64,000 nucleotides of DNA. Origin: Arsenophonus sp052174135. Its GTDB lineage: Bacteria > Pseudomonadota > Gammaproteobacteria > Enterobacterales > Enterobacteriaceae. Positions 42,413 through 55,157 of this stretch are shown piece by piece; position 1 is the first letter of the stretch; every line of letters starts with the position of its first letter. The notes beneath the pieces are model-generated. The model worked only from the letters and a program-made list of their open reading frames with translations. It ran no database searches and had not been told where the DNA came from. The stretch spans positions 94,151-158,150 of the forward strand of contig JBQMRZ010000005.1 of assembly GCA_052174135.1 (NCBI GenBank), read 5' to 3'. The translations under genes were made by a program, and so were the position numbers.

Positions 42413-44067
42413 ATAAACAATTTTTAATAGTTTATACTTTTAATATATTTAAAAATAATTAAAGTTATTTGAATTTTAAATTCACCATTTTATAATAAAA
42501 ATATAATTAAATTTACTACTATAGACTATAAAAGTAAACAGTAAAGATAATTAATTAATATTAAATTTTATTTAATTTTATTTAAATCTAATATTTTATA
42601 TTTAGAGATGTTGTAATAATTAACTTACCTTTATTAAGTAAAATAACGTAAATACTGTTTTTATTACTTATATTATCTTAAACGATTAAAATATATGAAT
42701 TTAATTAATTTTACTAATACTAACATACAGTTTGTTAAAATTAAACACTCTTTGAAATATATTTTAAATATGCTAATTTATATAATATTGATATCAATAA
42801 AAACTTATGATAAAAAGAATTTAAATGAAACAAATTAACTTTTAAATAAAATAATTAAATTTAATTTTTTGTTTAGATAAATAATAAAATGCTTATAGGA
42901 AATAAAAATAATTAAAAAATAATAATTATGATTATTTTTAATTAATTAGAATAATAATTATAAAGTTTTGATATAAATAAAATAAAAAATCCATATAATA
43001 TGGCATTATTATTAGTATTATTTTTTATTTATCAAAAATTTATGGAAGATTAAAAAGTTAAATATTTTACTAGCATTAAAATATTAATTAATATTATAGA
43101 TTAAAGCACATAGATAATAAATTTTAAAATTAACTAATTTTCTGGAAAAAAATCAAATATGAAAATTTTTAAAATAAAATTGTTATTTTTATTCATTTTA
43201 ATGAAAATTTAAAATAATTCTAGAGTTTTATAATAAAAGAGTTATTATTATGTGAAGATTTTTTTTGAAAAAAATCAAATTTTTATATAAAAAGCTAAAA
43301 ATAAAAACAATAAATTTATTCATAAAAGTATTAACGGGATAGTTTTTATATCTTATATTAAATCTTCATAATCATATTTAAAGTTACTTAAAATAGGTAT
43401 TTAGCATAAGTTATATAAAAATATTAAAAATAATAAATTGTTTACTATATTAACTTTATTTTCAAATAGAAAAACATAATTATTAAGAATATTAAAAATA
43501 AAATAAATATAAATATATTAAAGTTTTTTCTGAGAAACTCTAAAATTTAAATTTTTTAATAAAAAGTAAAAAAAATAAGAGAATTTTAATAGAAAATAAT
43601 TTCTAATATTTTTTTTTCAGAAATATATTTATTATTCATAATAGTAAAGATAATATTATATTATTTAAATAATTTTATGTTATTTTATTTTGTATTAAAT
43701 TATTTATAGGTAAATATCTTTTATTTATTTCATTAAATGTTAAGACGAAATAAATATATAAATAATAATTTTAAAAATTTTATGAATTCTAAATAGATAC
43801 TAGAAGCATAAAATAAATAAAGTTTATATAAAATTTAAAAGAACATGTTATTATCATCTATTAAAGCTTAATTTATAATAAAAAATAGAAAATGAAATAT
43901 TTTGAATAACAAAATTTAATTAAAATAGCATAATAAAATTAAATTATTAAAAAATTTGAATAAGATAATATATGAAATTAATCTAAAAAGCATTAATAAT
44001 CAGAAGATATAATTCTTATAGATTTTTTTTATTTTTTTAAAGTAATGATAATTCTATAGGTTTAAGC
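42413..44067. other. AT-rich desert between iscS and serS
   Basis: 1.65 kb. iscU, iscA, hscB, hscA, fdx and iscX would follow iscS in the ancestral order, but the gap is too short for all of them. Near its start a weak iscU relic (42427-42490) is visible; nothing else is readable. serS beyond it is not the ancestral neighbour, so a deletion or rearrangement ends here. Confidence 0.55.
42427..42490 (+). pseudogene. iscU: Possible fossil of iscU start
   Basis: 14 bases after the iscS stop the codons ATA GTT TAT ACT stand where IscU begins M-A-Y-S (ATG, GCT, TAT). In the same register later codons give stop for Glu, Ser for Asn and an unchanged Asn of HYENPRN. Composition bias makes such matches easy, so confidence is low. 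Confidence 0.35.
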
Positions 44068-45360
44068 ATGCTTGATCCAAATTTATTGCGTAATAAATTA
44101 GATATAGTTGCCGAAAAATTAGCTCGTAGGGGATTTACTCTCGATGTAAATAATTTTAGTAAACTAAAACAAAAACAAAAAAAATTACAAATTAAAATAG
44201 AAATCTTACAGACAAAACGAAACTCATATTCGAAAATAATCGGGGAAACAAAAGCACGAGGTGAGAATATTGAGCTTTTATGCGAAGAAGTTAATCAATT
44301 AAATAAAAAGCTAAATAATACTAAAAATAAATTAACCAAAATAAAAAATGATATTCAAAATATCATTTTAAATTTGCCAAACTTACCAGATGAAAGTGTG
44401 CCAAATGGAAAAAATAAAGCTGATAATATTGAAATAAGTCATTGGGGTGAATGTCGAAAATATGACTTTATCATCAAAGATCATATTAAATTAGGTGAAT
44501 TAATAAATGGTTTAAATTTTAATGATGCAGTAAAAATTACTGGTTCTAGATTTGTTGTTATGAAAGGTCAGATTGCACATTTACATCGTGTATTAGGTCA
44601 ATTTATGTTAGATTTACACATTGAACAACATGGTTATATAGAAACATATGTTCCTTATTTAGTAAATTATGCAACTCTTTATGGTACCGGTCAGTTACCA
44701 AAATTTAGCAAAGATCTTTTTCATATTAAACAATTTGAAAAACAAGTATTAAACCAAAAATACGCGTTAATTCCAACAGCTGAAGTGCCTTTAACTAATT
44801 TAATTAGGAATCAAATTTTATCGGCGGATATATTACCGATTAGAATAATAGCACATACTCCTTGTTTTCGTTCTGAGGCCGGTTCTTATGGTCAAGATAC
44901 ACGTGGTTTAATTCGCATGCATCAATTTGATAAGGTTGAGTTAGTACAAATAGTTGAACCAAAAAAATCAATGGCAGCACTAGAAGAATTAACTAGTCAC
45001 GCAGAAAAAGTATTGCAATTACTGAAATTGCCATATCGTAAAATTATCTTATCTACCGGTGATATGGGATTTTCTGCTTCTAAAACCTACGATCTTGAGG
45101 TATGGTTACCAGCCAATAATAAATATCTTGAAGTTTCTTCTTGTTCAAATACTGAAGATTTTCAAGCAAGGCGCATGCAAGCTCGTTTTCGTTATAAAAA
45201 TGTTAAAAAACCTCAGTTAGTTCATACTGTGAATGGATCAGGTTTGGCGATTGCCCGCACTTTAATTGCTGTTATGGAAAACTATCAACAAGCGGATGGA
45301 AGGATTAAAATACCTGAAGTTTTGCGTCCATATATAAAAGGTTTAGAATATATTGGGTAA
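44068..45360 (+). CDS. serS: Seryl-tRNA synthetase
   Basis: Charges tRNA-Ser (and tRNA-Sec where present). 430 residues, the same as E. coli. N-terminal coiled-coil arm at about 27-100 (Lys-rich here: KLKQKQKKLQIKIEIL), then the class II core with GTGQLPKF, motif 2 around FRSEAGSYGQDTRGLIRMHQF, and the serine site EVSSCSNTEDFQARR, ending with HTVNGSGLAIARTL. ATG with AGGTTTAA upstream. In enterobacteria serS follows lolA and rarA; here it lies 15 kb from lolA, after iscS. Confidence 0.99.
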   Translation: MLDPNLLRNKLDIVAEKLARRGFTLDVNNFSKLKQKQKKLQIKIEILQTKRNSYSKIIGETKARGENIELLCEEVNQLNKKLNNTKNKLTKIKNDIQNIILNLPNLPDESVPNGKNKADNIEISHWGECRKYDFIIKDHIKLGELINGLNFNDAVKITGSRFVVMKGQIAHLHRVLGQFMLDLHIEQHGYIETYVPYLVNYATLYGTGQLPKFSKDLFHIKQFEKQVLNQKYALIPTAEVPLTNLIRNQILSADILPIRIIAHTPCFRSEAGSYGQDTRGLIRMHQFDKVELVQIVEPKKSMAALEELTSHAEKVLQLLKLPYRKIILSTGDMGFSASKTYDLEVWLPANNKYLEVSSCSNTEDFQARRMQARFRYKNVKKPQLVHTVNGSGLAIARTLIAVMENYQQADGRIKIPEVLRPYIKGLEYIG

Positions 45361-47784
45361 TTAAATTATAAGATTTTTTTTTAAAAAACGAATGATTATC
45401 TTTAAATAAATATATCAAACAAATTATATAAGAAAATATTTATATAATATATAATGAACTTGTTATTTATTCATGATAATAAGAAATTATTTTGTCATTA
45501 ACTAGTTAACTAAATAAAATTAATTATTTTATACATATCATTATAAAAATATTTTTTAAAAATACTTAAAATGAAATAAGTTTACATTTTATAATGTCAA
45601 AATAATATTGAAAATAAAAAAAAACAGAATATAAATATAATTATTTAAAATATTAGAAATTATTTCGATATAAAATAATTACTTGATAAATAAGTTCTAT
45701 AATATTATTATTATATTATTGATATAATGAATGTTATTTTTGATTCATAAAATTTATCTATATTTATGTAAAGAATAAACTAGATGATATTATTAGACTA
45801 AATTCAAGTGAATTAAGATTACAGAATAATAAAAAATTAACAAAAAAAAGTATTATAAATATTATTTTAAACATAATGATGAGAGATATCGATTAGTACT
45901 TTGTTTTACTATTAATATTTCTTTAAGTAGATGTTAGTAACAACAATGAAAATAGTAGTATTTAGTAAACTATTAGTAATTAAAAAAAAATAAAAATAAT
46001 AATAAAAGAATATATTACCAAATATTCTATCTATCTACTTGATAAGTAGAGACATAGTAAAATATGAATTTAGTTAATGTCTTTGTTTATTATTAAAAAT
46101 ATATCTGCTATCTTAAGTGAATAAATGGTATGATTTTAAATTAAAAATATATTATGAATTTTATCTCTTATTATGATAAGTGATGAAATTAACAGCTAAG
46201 AGGGAGAAAATTGATTAATTTAAAGTGCTTAATTTATAAGCTTTTCATTTTAATGAATAGAATAATTATAATATTCTAAATTTAATATTAACTAAAATAA
46301 ATACGATTGACATATTCATTCTGTTCATGTGCGTTATAATCGTGGTATCCTATGGTAATAATTAGTTCTAACTCTGAATATATATAGTAAATAGATGATT
46401 GTTAAGTCATTAACATATATTAATTAATTAAAAGTATTATATAAAAAAAATAAAGAAATGATAATTATCATCAAACTTATAAAATAAAGATCTCAAGCTT
46501 TTAGCTGAAATAAAATTCGAATGTTTATTTAAGTGCAAAAATCAAAGATATTATAAGATTCCTTTTATTAATATAATTCAACTAGTAATATGCCTATCAT
46601 TAGTTATAATATTGGTTTATATGTTTTTTATTTTGATCAGAAATCATAAGGTAGTTATAATTGTATAACTAATATTCTTGTTAATTTAAAGTATATAATT
46701 AGAATGTTTAAAGTATTAAACTGCAACTAATATATTTATTTACTAAATCAATATAGTTTTAAAAAGAAAACAATAAATACTGTAACTATTTATTTATGAA
46801 TTTTCATATTTTAAAAAAAATAATATAATTTATTTTAAATAAAGCTTAATGTATTTAAAAATAATGATTTTTTATTTAAAAAGCATAATTATTTATAATA
46901 GTTTATGAAAATATTAATTTTTTTCATAAAAAATATGAAATAAATAAATAATCTTTTTTATTTGTATTGAATAATAAATTTTATTTTCTAAAGTTAAATT
47001 AGATAATTTATTAAAATTTATTGATGGTAATATAAACTAATTATAGTTAATGTTATTTAAATATTAAGATATATAATTATCATAATCGTAAGTAAGGTGT
47101 ACTTAAATTATTATAAAATAAAGTAATAATTTCTTACTCTTAAGTAAAAGTATTATTTTAGTAAATAGAATTGCATATTTGTAAATAAAAATTATATGAT
47201 AAAAGATTGCTTTAAAACGTAACCTTAATTAATTAATATTAAATGAGTATTTATCTATATTTAATCAATTATGATGTTAATTATAAATTTTAAAATTTCA
47301 CATAAAAACTTATAAAATTTAACAGTTTTAATCTATTACTTTTAATATATATGCAAGATCAATATATAAAACTATAATTAAATTATTAATTATCTTAATG
47401 AAGTATCTAAGTTTTAAAAGCAAAAAAATCAATATTATTTTCTATATTTTTATTTTACTTAAGAATGGATCAGATTTTTATTTTAAATAATATTAGACTA
47501 ATTTATTAAATTTCACTTAATATTAAAAAGTATTTAACAACATTCATTTTACTAAAATTTTCTATTTTTATCATTGATTTCAATATAACTAATTTTAAAA
47601 TTACTAATTTAGATAGTTGTAAGTTTATTTATTTTTATTTATTATTAAATTAATTAAATTTTTTAATAAATAAGTGATATTAAGAATTCAATAATTGAAA
47701 ATAATTTTTATCTTTAAATTAATTAAAATTATATTTTTGTATAAATACAGTATTTAATATATTATTATTTTTTTTACTTAAAAA

Positions 47785-47815
47785 ATTTATGGTCTATCAG
47801 AGATAGACCATAAAT
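47785..47815 (-). terminator. Minus-strand intrinsic terminator
   Basis: Perfect 14-bp stem ATTTATGGTCTATC / GATAGACCATAAAT with an AGA loop; on the minus strand TTTTTT follows the stem. It begins 6 bases after the stop of the reading frame at 47822-47912. Confidence 0.7.
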
Positions 47816-47821
47816 AAGTAG

Positions 47822-47912
47822 TTATTTATTTAAATTTAATTCTTGTATATAACAATTAATTTTTTTATTATTGATAATATTTACTAAACGTCTTTCCGAA
47901 ATTATTTTTTAT
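47822..47912 (-). pseudogene. Unidentified C-terminal gene fragment ahead of a terminator
   Basis: The minus strand reads KIISERRLVNIINNKK, then INCYIQELNLNK and stop, with a good hairpin terminator directly after. Upstream the frame is broken by stops (L-K-I-L-K-A-stop). It looks like the 3' end of a decayed gene. A resemblance to the SurA tail (FSEEA...AYVKIL) was considered but is too loose to assign. Confidence 0.4.
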
Positions 47913-48043
47913 GCTTTTAATATCTTAAGTCAAAAAGAATTTATTTATTTTTTAAAATGTTTGGTTTCTATTCTAAAAAAATAAATTCATTGTTAATAAC
48001 AATAAATTTAAAATTGTTACAATTGGCAATCTGCTGATTATAG

Positions 48044-48076
48044 AAGTAGATAAACTATGTTATAGTTTATCTACTT
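48044..48076. repeat. Perfect 15-bp stem-loop in the desert
   Basis: Arms AAGTAGATAAACTAT and ATAGTTTATCTACTT with a GTT loop. No T-run follows on either strand, so it is not an ordinary terminator. Confidence 0.8.
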
Positions 48077-49827
48077 AAGATTCTCTTTAACTACTTCTTA
48101 AGCATTATTTTTATCTATATAAGTAAAATAGATAAATCAATTATGAATACTAAAAATATAAAAAATTAATATTTATAGGTTTATAACCTCTACTATAAAT
48201 TAATTTAATTCTATCAAAAAACGTAAAAATATTTCCATAACATTGGTAGATGACGTATTTGATTACGCGATAAAAATATATACATTTAATTTATATAGCT
48301 AATAAATTATTAAATTAATTAAAATATTTATCATTAGCTCCTAAAAACTAAAATATTATCTTTAATAATTTTATTAAAGATAATTAAGTCTCTTTTAATT
48401 TATTTTAAAATTAAAAGATAAAATCTTTTTATCGATTTCAATTGAATACAAACTAAAAACACCAAATCTATTTCTATAATTATAAAAACACTTACTTGAT
48501 ATCAGATAAATACCATAAAATAGAATATTAAAATTTTATTTAATCATGAAGATTAATATTAGTAATAATATTATAAATAAACTATTGTATTATTAATTCA
48601 TTATAGTATAAATGAGTAAATAATATTATATATATTATTAATAAAAAATAATTTTAATCTAAAATGTATTTTATTAATATTGCTAGTTTATTAATTTGAT
48701 TAAAATTACTTTATATCAAAAAAAAAGAAATAACCTTTTAATATAAATAAAAAATGTTTATGTCGTCTAATTGTTAATTATTTAATTAATTGTTATTATT
48801 TCAATAATCTTGATATTAGCATAAAAAAATATTTTCAACAAAGATAAAATAACAATTAATGGAATTAATAATAAGATTAAAAGTATAAAATGACTAGTAG
48901 AATTATAGTTATTTTTAATGTTAGTTCCTTTATTTTTTTTCTAGTTAATAGTATAGATTTTATAAATATCGCTTTAATATTAATAATAAGGAGATAAAAA
49001 ATATATTCTTATAATAATTATATATAATATTAATAATATTATACAAAAATTCTAATAGAAAAATTTCAATTTATTTTTAAATGGTTTTTATAGATTTTTA
49101 TTACCATTTTTAGGATTATTATTAATTTAATCTTATCGATTTGTAGTTTATTTTTAGTCTAGAAATTTAATTTTATGATTGATGATTTAGTTTTCTTAAT
49201 GAGAATTACATTAAACTTAATGAATAAAAGTAAAAAAAATGATATTAATTAGAATTTATTTAAGAACTTTTAGTAAAAGCAAAATAATAAATATTTACAT
49301 TCCATAAAATTTAGTATAATGATTAAAATAATAAATAATTAAAAGAAATAAAAATTTATTTATTAATTTTATTATCTAATTAATTAGATAATTATCTTAG
49401 AGTAAATAAAAGAAAAATAAAATCTTTAGTATTATTAAATTAATTAACTATTTATGTTTTTAATGCAATATTATCCATAAATAAAGTTTGATTAAAAGCA
49501 TCTATGAAGAATCACTCTTATATTAAAAAATAAATTATTTATTTTAAAAATATTTTTTTAAAGAGTATAAATTCATATATACTATTTTATATATAAAAAA
49601 TAAATTGATTTTTATCATTTATTATCTACAATAATTAATCATAAATAAAATTAAATAAATAGGTTAAGAATAATAAAAAATAAATAATTAAAATATTTTA
49701 TTTGACATTCACATAATGAATAAACTTTAATTATATTAAATTAATAGACAAATATTAAACTTTTCAGTAAACAAGTAAAAATTTTTTTAACATTCTTTAA
49801 TATAAAGGTTATTTTAAATAAAAAATG

Positions 49828-49863
49828 ATCTATTTTATTTTTTATTTAAAAAATAAAATAGAT
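49828..49863. repeat. Perfect 16-bp stem-loop
   Basis: Arms ATCTATTTTATTTTTT and AAAAAATAAAATAGAT with an ATTT loop. No gene lies within 1.8 kb. Confidence 0.8.
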
Positions 49864-51040
49864 AAATATCATCTGGTATGTTTATTTTAATGGAAAATTA
49901 ATCTTATTTAGTTTTTTCTACTAAAAGTAGTACAAAAAAGTCATATAAATTAATTTTTATAAAAAATAGGTATCTATGTTTTATACAGTTAAAATAAGTC
50001 TTAATTAAATTAATTTATAAAGAGATATTTTATTAACCTTTAATTAAGAAATTAAACTTAATTTAAATATAATTCAACATGCTGACTCTTAAAAATTATT
50101 ATAATTCTCTATATTTAACATTCAATTATTTCAATACAATGTAGTTACTTTTGATAAAATATTTTTGTTTTTTTGTATTTAATAAATAAAAACTCAAATA
50201 ATCTATTTACTTCATATATATGATATAAATTAGCTTAATATTGTTATTTTGTGAAATATTAGAATATATAGTTATATCAAAATAATAATAATTACAACTT
50301 ATGTGGCGATTATTAATATAAAAATATTATATAATTAAATAATATATGCAAAATTAATTTTTTAATTTTCTATTTACCTAGAGATAAAAATAATAATTTA
50401 AATTACTGTTAATATTAAAAATAATTATTTTTTTATTTAGTAAATTTATAATTTATAATAATGATTATAAAGTGATTAACATGAAGTATTACTGGGTAAT
50501 ATATTTTGAAAGTAATAAAAGATTACTCTATTTATATTTTAAATATTAATTAATTTTATTATAATATTTAAGTTTAAAGGTTATTTTAAAAATATTTTGA
50601 TATAGTATTAAATACATTGGGAACAAATAAAATATTTTTATAATTAATGGAATTCATATAATTATTATTGTCAGAGCAACATATATAATAAGCTGATATT
50701 TTTAATTCAATTAAGATATTATTATTAATTTGCTTATTTAAAATTTAATTATATTTTTAAAAAATATAATTTAAAAAAAAGTAACAACTGATATTTTTTT
50801 TAAAAGTTTTCTTTTAATAAAACCATATATTATTAATATATTTATTAAGTTTATTTATAATATTTATTATAGCAATAAAATAGTTTAATTTATGATTAAT
50901 TTTATAATCAAATATACTATAAAATGTTATTTACTAAATAAAATAATTAATGATATCGCTAAAATATTGATATAAGAATATTTTTAATACCATAAACTTG
51001 ATGTAAAAATAATTAGAGAATAAGAAATAAAATCAATTAA

Positions 51041-51076
51041 TAACCTTGTATTTTATAAATATAAGATACAAGGTTA
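51041..51076. repeat. 16-bp stem-loop with one G-U pair
   Basis: TAACCTTGTATTTTAT, AAAT loop, ATAAGATACAAGGTTA. Four G-C pairs in otherwise pure A/T sequence, 0.6 kb downstream of infA. Confidence 0.8.
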
Positions 51077-51694
51077 TAGCAATAAAGAATGATTATATAA
51101 ATTTTATAATATATTAATAATTATTAATATTAAAATAAGATCAAGAAATTCAAATAATCACATTGATATATATTTTTAATTAATAAAGTTCTAGTAGGAT
51201 AAAAACAAGAGTATAATATCTAAAAAGATTTTATATATTAAATTATTATAATTTAATTTCTTTTAATACATAATACACAATAGAATTATTTTCTTGATTA
51301 ATGTTTAATGATATAATATTTAAATTTTAATTAATTTAGTTTATTTAAAAAATAGTTATAAAATAACGTGATTTTTCTTTACTTTTTTTTCACATGAAAA
51401 AAAAGTAAAATATATTATAAGATTAACTTTATAAGAATAAATGTAAATTAAAATCATTAGTATACCATATCAATAAAAAGGTATACTAGGAATTATAACA
51501 AAATAATAGAATTTATAGTTAAAACAAAATTAATACAAATAATACAAAAACTTTTAGTGATTAATATAAATAAAAAATAAAAAATTAATTTATCGTTTAT
51601 TTATATTCAAGAAATTAAAAAATTTAATAATTCAATTATAATTATTTATAATAATAAGTTCTATTTTTTACAGAAAAACTAATATAATTAATAT

Positions 51695-51913
51695 TTAACG
51701 GCTACGAAAAATAATTCTACCCTTACTTAAATCATAAGGCGTTAGCTCGACAGTCACTTTATCACCTGTTAGAATACGAATGTAATTTTTACGCATTTTT
51801 CCAGAAATATGAGCAGTAACTATATGTTTATTTTCTAATTCAACACGAAACATGGTATTTGGAAGAGTATCTAGTACTATACCTTGCATCTCAATATTAT
51901 CTTCTTTAGCCAT
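51695..51913 (-). CDS. infA: Translation initiation factor IF-1
   Basis: 72-residue OB-fold factor that binds the ribosomal A site with IF-2 and IF-3. Almost identical to E. coli (MAKEDNIEMQG, LPNTMFRVELEN, AHISGKMRKNYIRILTGDKV, ending GRIIFRSR), with all RNA-contacting basic residues present. AGAG lies a few bases before the ATG. aat and the cyd genes, normally upstream on the same strand, are eroded. Confidence 0.99.
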   Translation of the reverse strand: MAKEDNIEMQGIVLDTLPNTMFRVELENKHIVTAHISGKMRKNYIRILTGDKVTVELTPYDLSKGRIIFRSR

Positions 51914-54900
51914 TTAATTCTCTAGGTTAATAAATAAATTTTTAAGTAAAAAATAATACCGAAAAACAAACTTTATGTAAAGAAGACTTTAATTTTAAAA
52001 CTACTTTTTTATAAAAAAAAATAAAAATTACATTATTAAAATGTAATAACATACAACGAATATAAAATTTTAAAAAAAAAATAAACAAACAATAAAAAAA
52101 TAAAATAATATTAATTATCTGATTTACTTATTAGTAATATAAATTATTTTTATTTATACCTTTAAATTTATATTTAATTAATTATTTATTTTTTATTTAA
52201 ACATAAAATTTATAATTTTAATTTATATTAAAATATTAATTATATGCATAATTAGTATTTTAATATAAATAAATAGTATTTAAATTAATTATTTAAAAAA
52301 TAAACATTATTTAATATAAAAATAAAAAATTATTTTAAAATAAATAAATAACTATTATACAGCTAATAAGTTAATTTTATTATTATATTAAATTTTAGCA
52401 AAATAAATAATTATATAATTGATATAAAATAGTATATATTTATTACTTTTAGATGATATACATTCTTTTCTTTTATTATATCCAATAGATGATAATTTAT
52501 TAAAATAATAATTTAAGATAATAGCATAAAAACTTTCTCTATTTTTTAGAATTGTTCGGTTAATTTCTATTTTTTTATTAAATTATATATAGATCTTATA
52601 ATGATGATTATTATTAAATCTCCATTTAATTAAACATAGAAAAATCTCTTTATGAATAATTATCTTCTATGTATTAAAAATCCATAAACTACAGTTCATA
52701 CGATAACTAAAAATAATTAAATTTATATAAAAATATGATATTAAAATCTATTATATATAATAATCTTTTTTATTAACTAAATTTGATTATATTAGTGCTA
52801 TGTTTTTATTTTATAATATTATAATAGTGTTATTTAATATAATAAAATTATTCACAAATAAGTTATTTAATGATTTTTTATATTATTTATTATATTTTAA
52901 TAAATTTATTTAATGAAATTATTAATACATTAAAAATATGACTTTTATAATATTTAACCTCATTATTTATAATCTAAAACTTTTCTAGAAGTTTTATTAA
53001 TATATATATATTAAGTTCTTAGTTTTTAATAAAGTTATTTAACTTAACTTGTTTTAATAGTTTTTTAATAAAATCTTATCTACTAATTATATAGTTAAAG
53101 TAAACTACTATATAAAGTATCAATAAAATAATTATCTATTATTATATATAATAATGCTGATTAAACAATCATGATATTAGTTTAATTAAAATACAATATC
53201 GTTTAATAAAACTTCTTTTAAAGAAAAATGATAAAACAACAAATAAAAACAAGATAATTACGCTGAACATAAAAAAAATCAAAAAAATAAAATTTTTAAT
53301 ATCAAGATAGATAAAATAATAATAATATTAAAAATAAAAAAATAGAAAAACTACCAGTAAATGCAAAGTAATTATTTTGATATTATCTCAAATATAATTA
53401 AAGAATTCTCTTAGTTATAAGAACATGATAACTGCTAAATAATAACTTAAAAATTTTTTTTAATAAAATATCTTTAAATATACTAAAGTAAAAATACTAA
53501 AACAATTAATTAGTTGTTTAGAATAAACAATTATCTATATTGATGATTATTAAAATATCAATCATTAATAAATAGTAACATATAATTAAAATTATAAAAA
53601 CTTTGTACCACTTAAGCATGTCATCTTTATTATGAATCAACTTGATGAAGAGCTAGTAAACTCTAGATATTAGTTAGTATAAATCTTTTCTTTTTTAATT
53701 TTATTTAACTTAGTATAAATATTTTATTGAATAATTAAATTATCTTCATGTTGAAATAGATTGTTTATATTGAATATTTATGTAAAAATAAAAAATATAT
53801 TATTTAATAATTTTTTAAAAAAATTATCATTTTAACATAAATTCAATTAATTCCTTTACACTAATAAAATATACTTTTAAATATTAAAAATATTTATTTA
53901 ATTGATAAAAATTCAATAAAAATAAGTTAAAACTCATAAATATATTTAATAACAATTTTATTTTAATAAAAATTTTATTTATTAAAATAATATGCTTATT
54001 GATAATAAGCTACAATTTAAAAATTGAACTATTTATTCATTGTTATTACAAGAAACTCTATATTTACTGCAATTATAATTAATACTCAAAGTAATATATT
54101 TTTTTTGATTCTCTATAGGTATGATATAATAATAACCATTTTATATAGAGTAACAATTTAAATGATAATTCTAATTAATTTATTTTTATACTTTAGTATT
54201 ATAATAAGCACTAGATTGCATAATTTTTAAAATTACTATGATATCCATTAAAGAAAAGATCAGCAAAATGAAATTGGCATCTAAGGAATAAAAATATAAT
54301 TATTTTAAATAAAAAAATAAAATAAATGGAAGGATTATATTAAAAATTAATTTTAAAAATATTAATTTCATGTAGAAGAAAAATTCTATGAATTTTATTT
54401 ATCTAAAATATTTTGAAAAATTCTTCAATAATTTAATTGATATCTTTTCCTTTTTTTAATTTTTTAGGAAAATTTTTATCAAGTTAATATAATGATTGAA
54501 AATATTTAAGTTAATTAAATTAAATGATAAATTTTTTGATTAATACCTTGAGTGTTTACTTAGGCTAACATCATAGATAATATAATTAAAGCATAATAAT
54601 ATATAAAATCAATTAAGTAATTTTAATTTAATAGAAAAAATAAAAATGATAATTCTTAATCAAAGTAGTTAAATAGGTTAAAGTAAATAAGCTTATAAAA
54701 TAATGTTTTATATCTTTTATTTTTTAATACTATTATTTTTGATATAGTAATTACTTAACTTCTATCAAGTCAGTTTTTAACTTAAATAACAAATATTAAT
54801 TAATTAAATTTAATTAATACTATTGTGTAGCTTTAATTAAAAATAATTTGATTATAACTAAACATAACTATTTTTATATAAATTTACATATTAAGTATCA

Positions 54901-54934
54901 AAATAATTGTAACAATACAAATTGATAATATAAG
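51914..54934. other. AT-rich desert replacing aat, cydC and most of cydD
   Basis: 3 kb between infA and the cydD fossil. aat and cydC are expected here on the minus strand (about 2.4 kb plus the rest of cydD). Short open stretches exist (for example minus FHFADLFFNGYHSN near 54255-54300), but I could not assign them. Confidence 0.5.
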
Positions 54935-55133
54935 TTATAATAAGAATTATTTCTGACATATTTTATATTTAAATATTTTTAAAAAATAATCACTAAAACT
55001 AGCATTAAATAACAATAAATAAATTACTAATAATTTCAAACAAAATAGATAAAATATTTAATTTTACTACAATTATAATTATTTTAATCATTAAACTAAT
55101 TTAGTTAATTTTATTTATCTACAATAAGAATTT
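54935..55133 (-). pseudogene. cydD: Fossil of cydD (glutathione/cysteine ABC exporter subunit), 5' end
   Basis: Directly after trxB the minus strand reads KLNIL, then I-I-S-N-L-F-I-V-I-stop-C-stop-F, matching WLNIS and FVSGILIIAQAW of CydD. The stops fall on the Gln (CAA to TAA) and Trp (TGG to TAG) codons. About 14 codons later N, then SEIIL matches N and REALL at nearly the same spacing. cydD is the ancestral neighbour of trxB on this strand. Confidence 0.68.
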
Positions 55134-55157
55134 TATATATAAATAATAAATTAATTA

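Larger units (their letters stand above)
45361..51694. other. Largest AT-rich desert, serS to infA
   Basis: 6.3 kb with no intact gene. Its content is structural: an unidentified protein tail with a terminator (47785-47912) and hairpins at 48044-48076, 49828-49863, 51041-51076, 51378-51409 (13-bp arms TTTACTTTTTTTT) and 51458-51488 (9-bp arms TAGTATACC). The last could terminate infA. clpA and a serine tRNA often adjoin infA; neither is seen. Confidence 0.55.

Noticed and set aside
46307..46340. TTGACA and TATAAT in the serS-infA desert
   Set aside because: The spacer is 22 bases, too long for a sigma-70 promoter, and no gene follows.
47822..48000. surA identity for the orphan minus-strand tail
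   Set aside because: Only scattered matches to the SurA C-terminus, with register shifts, and its operon partners are absent.
45361..51694. tRNA genes (for example the serine tRNA often next to infA)
   Set aside because: No cloverleaf or TTCGA-type T-loop was seen in this or any other gap.
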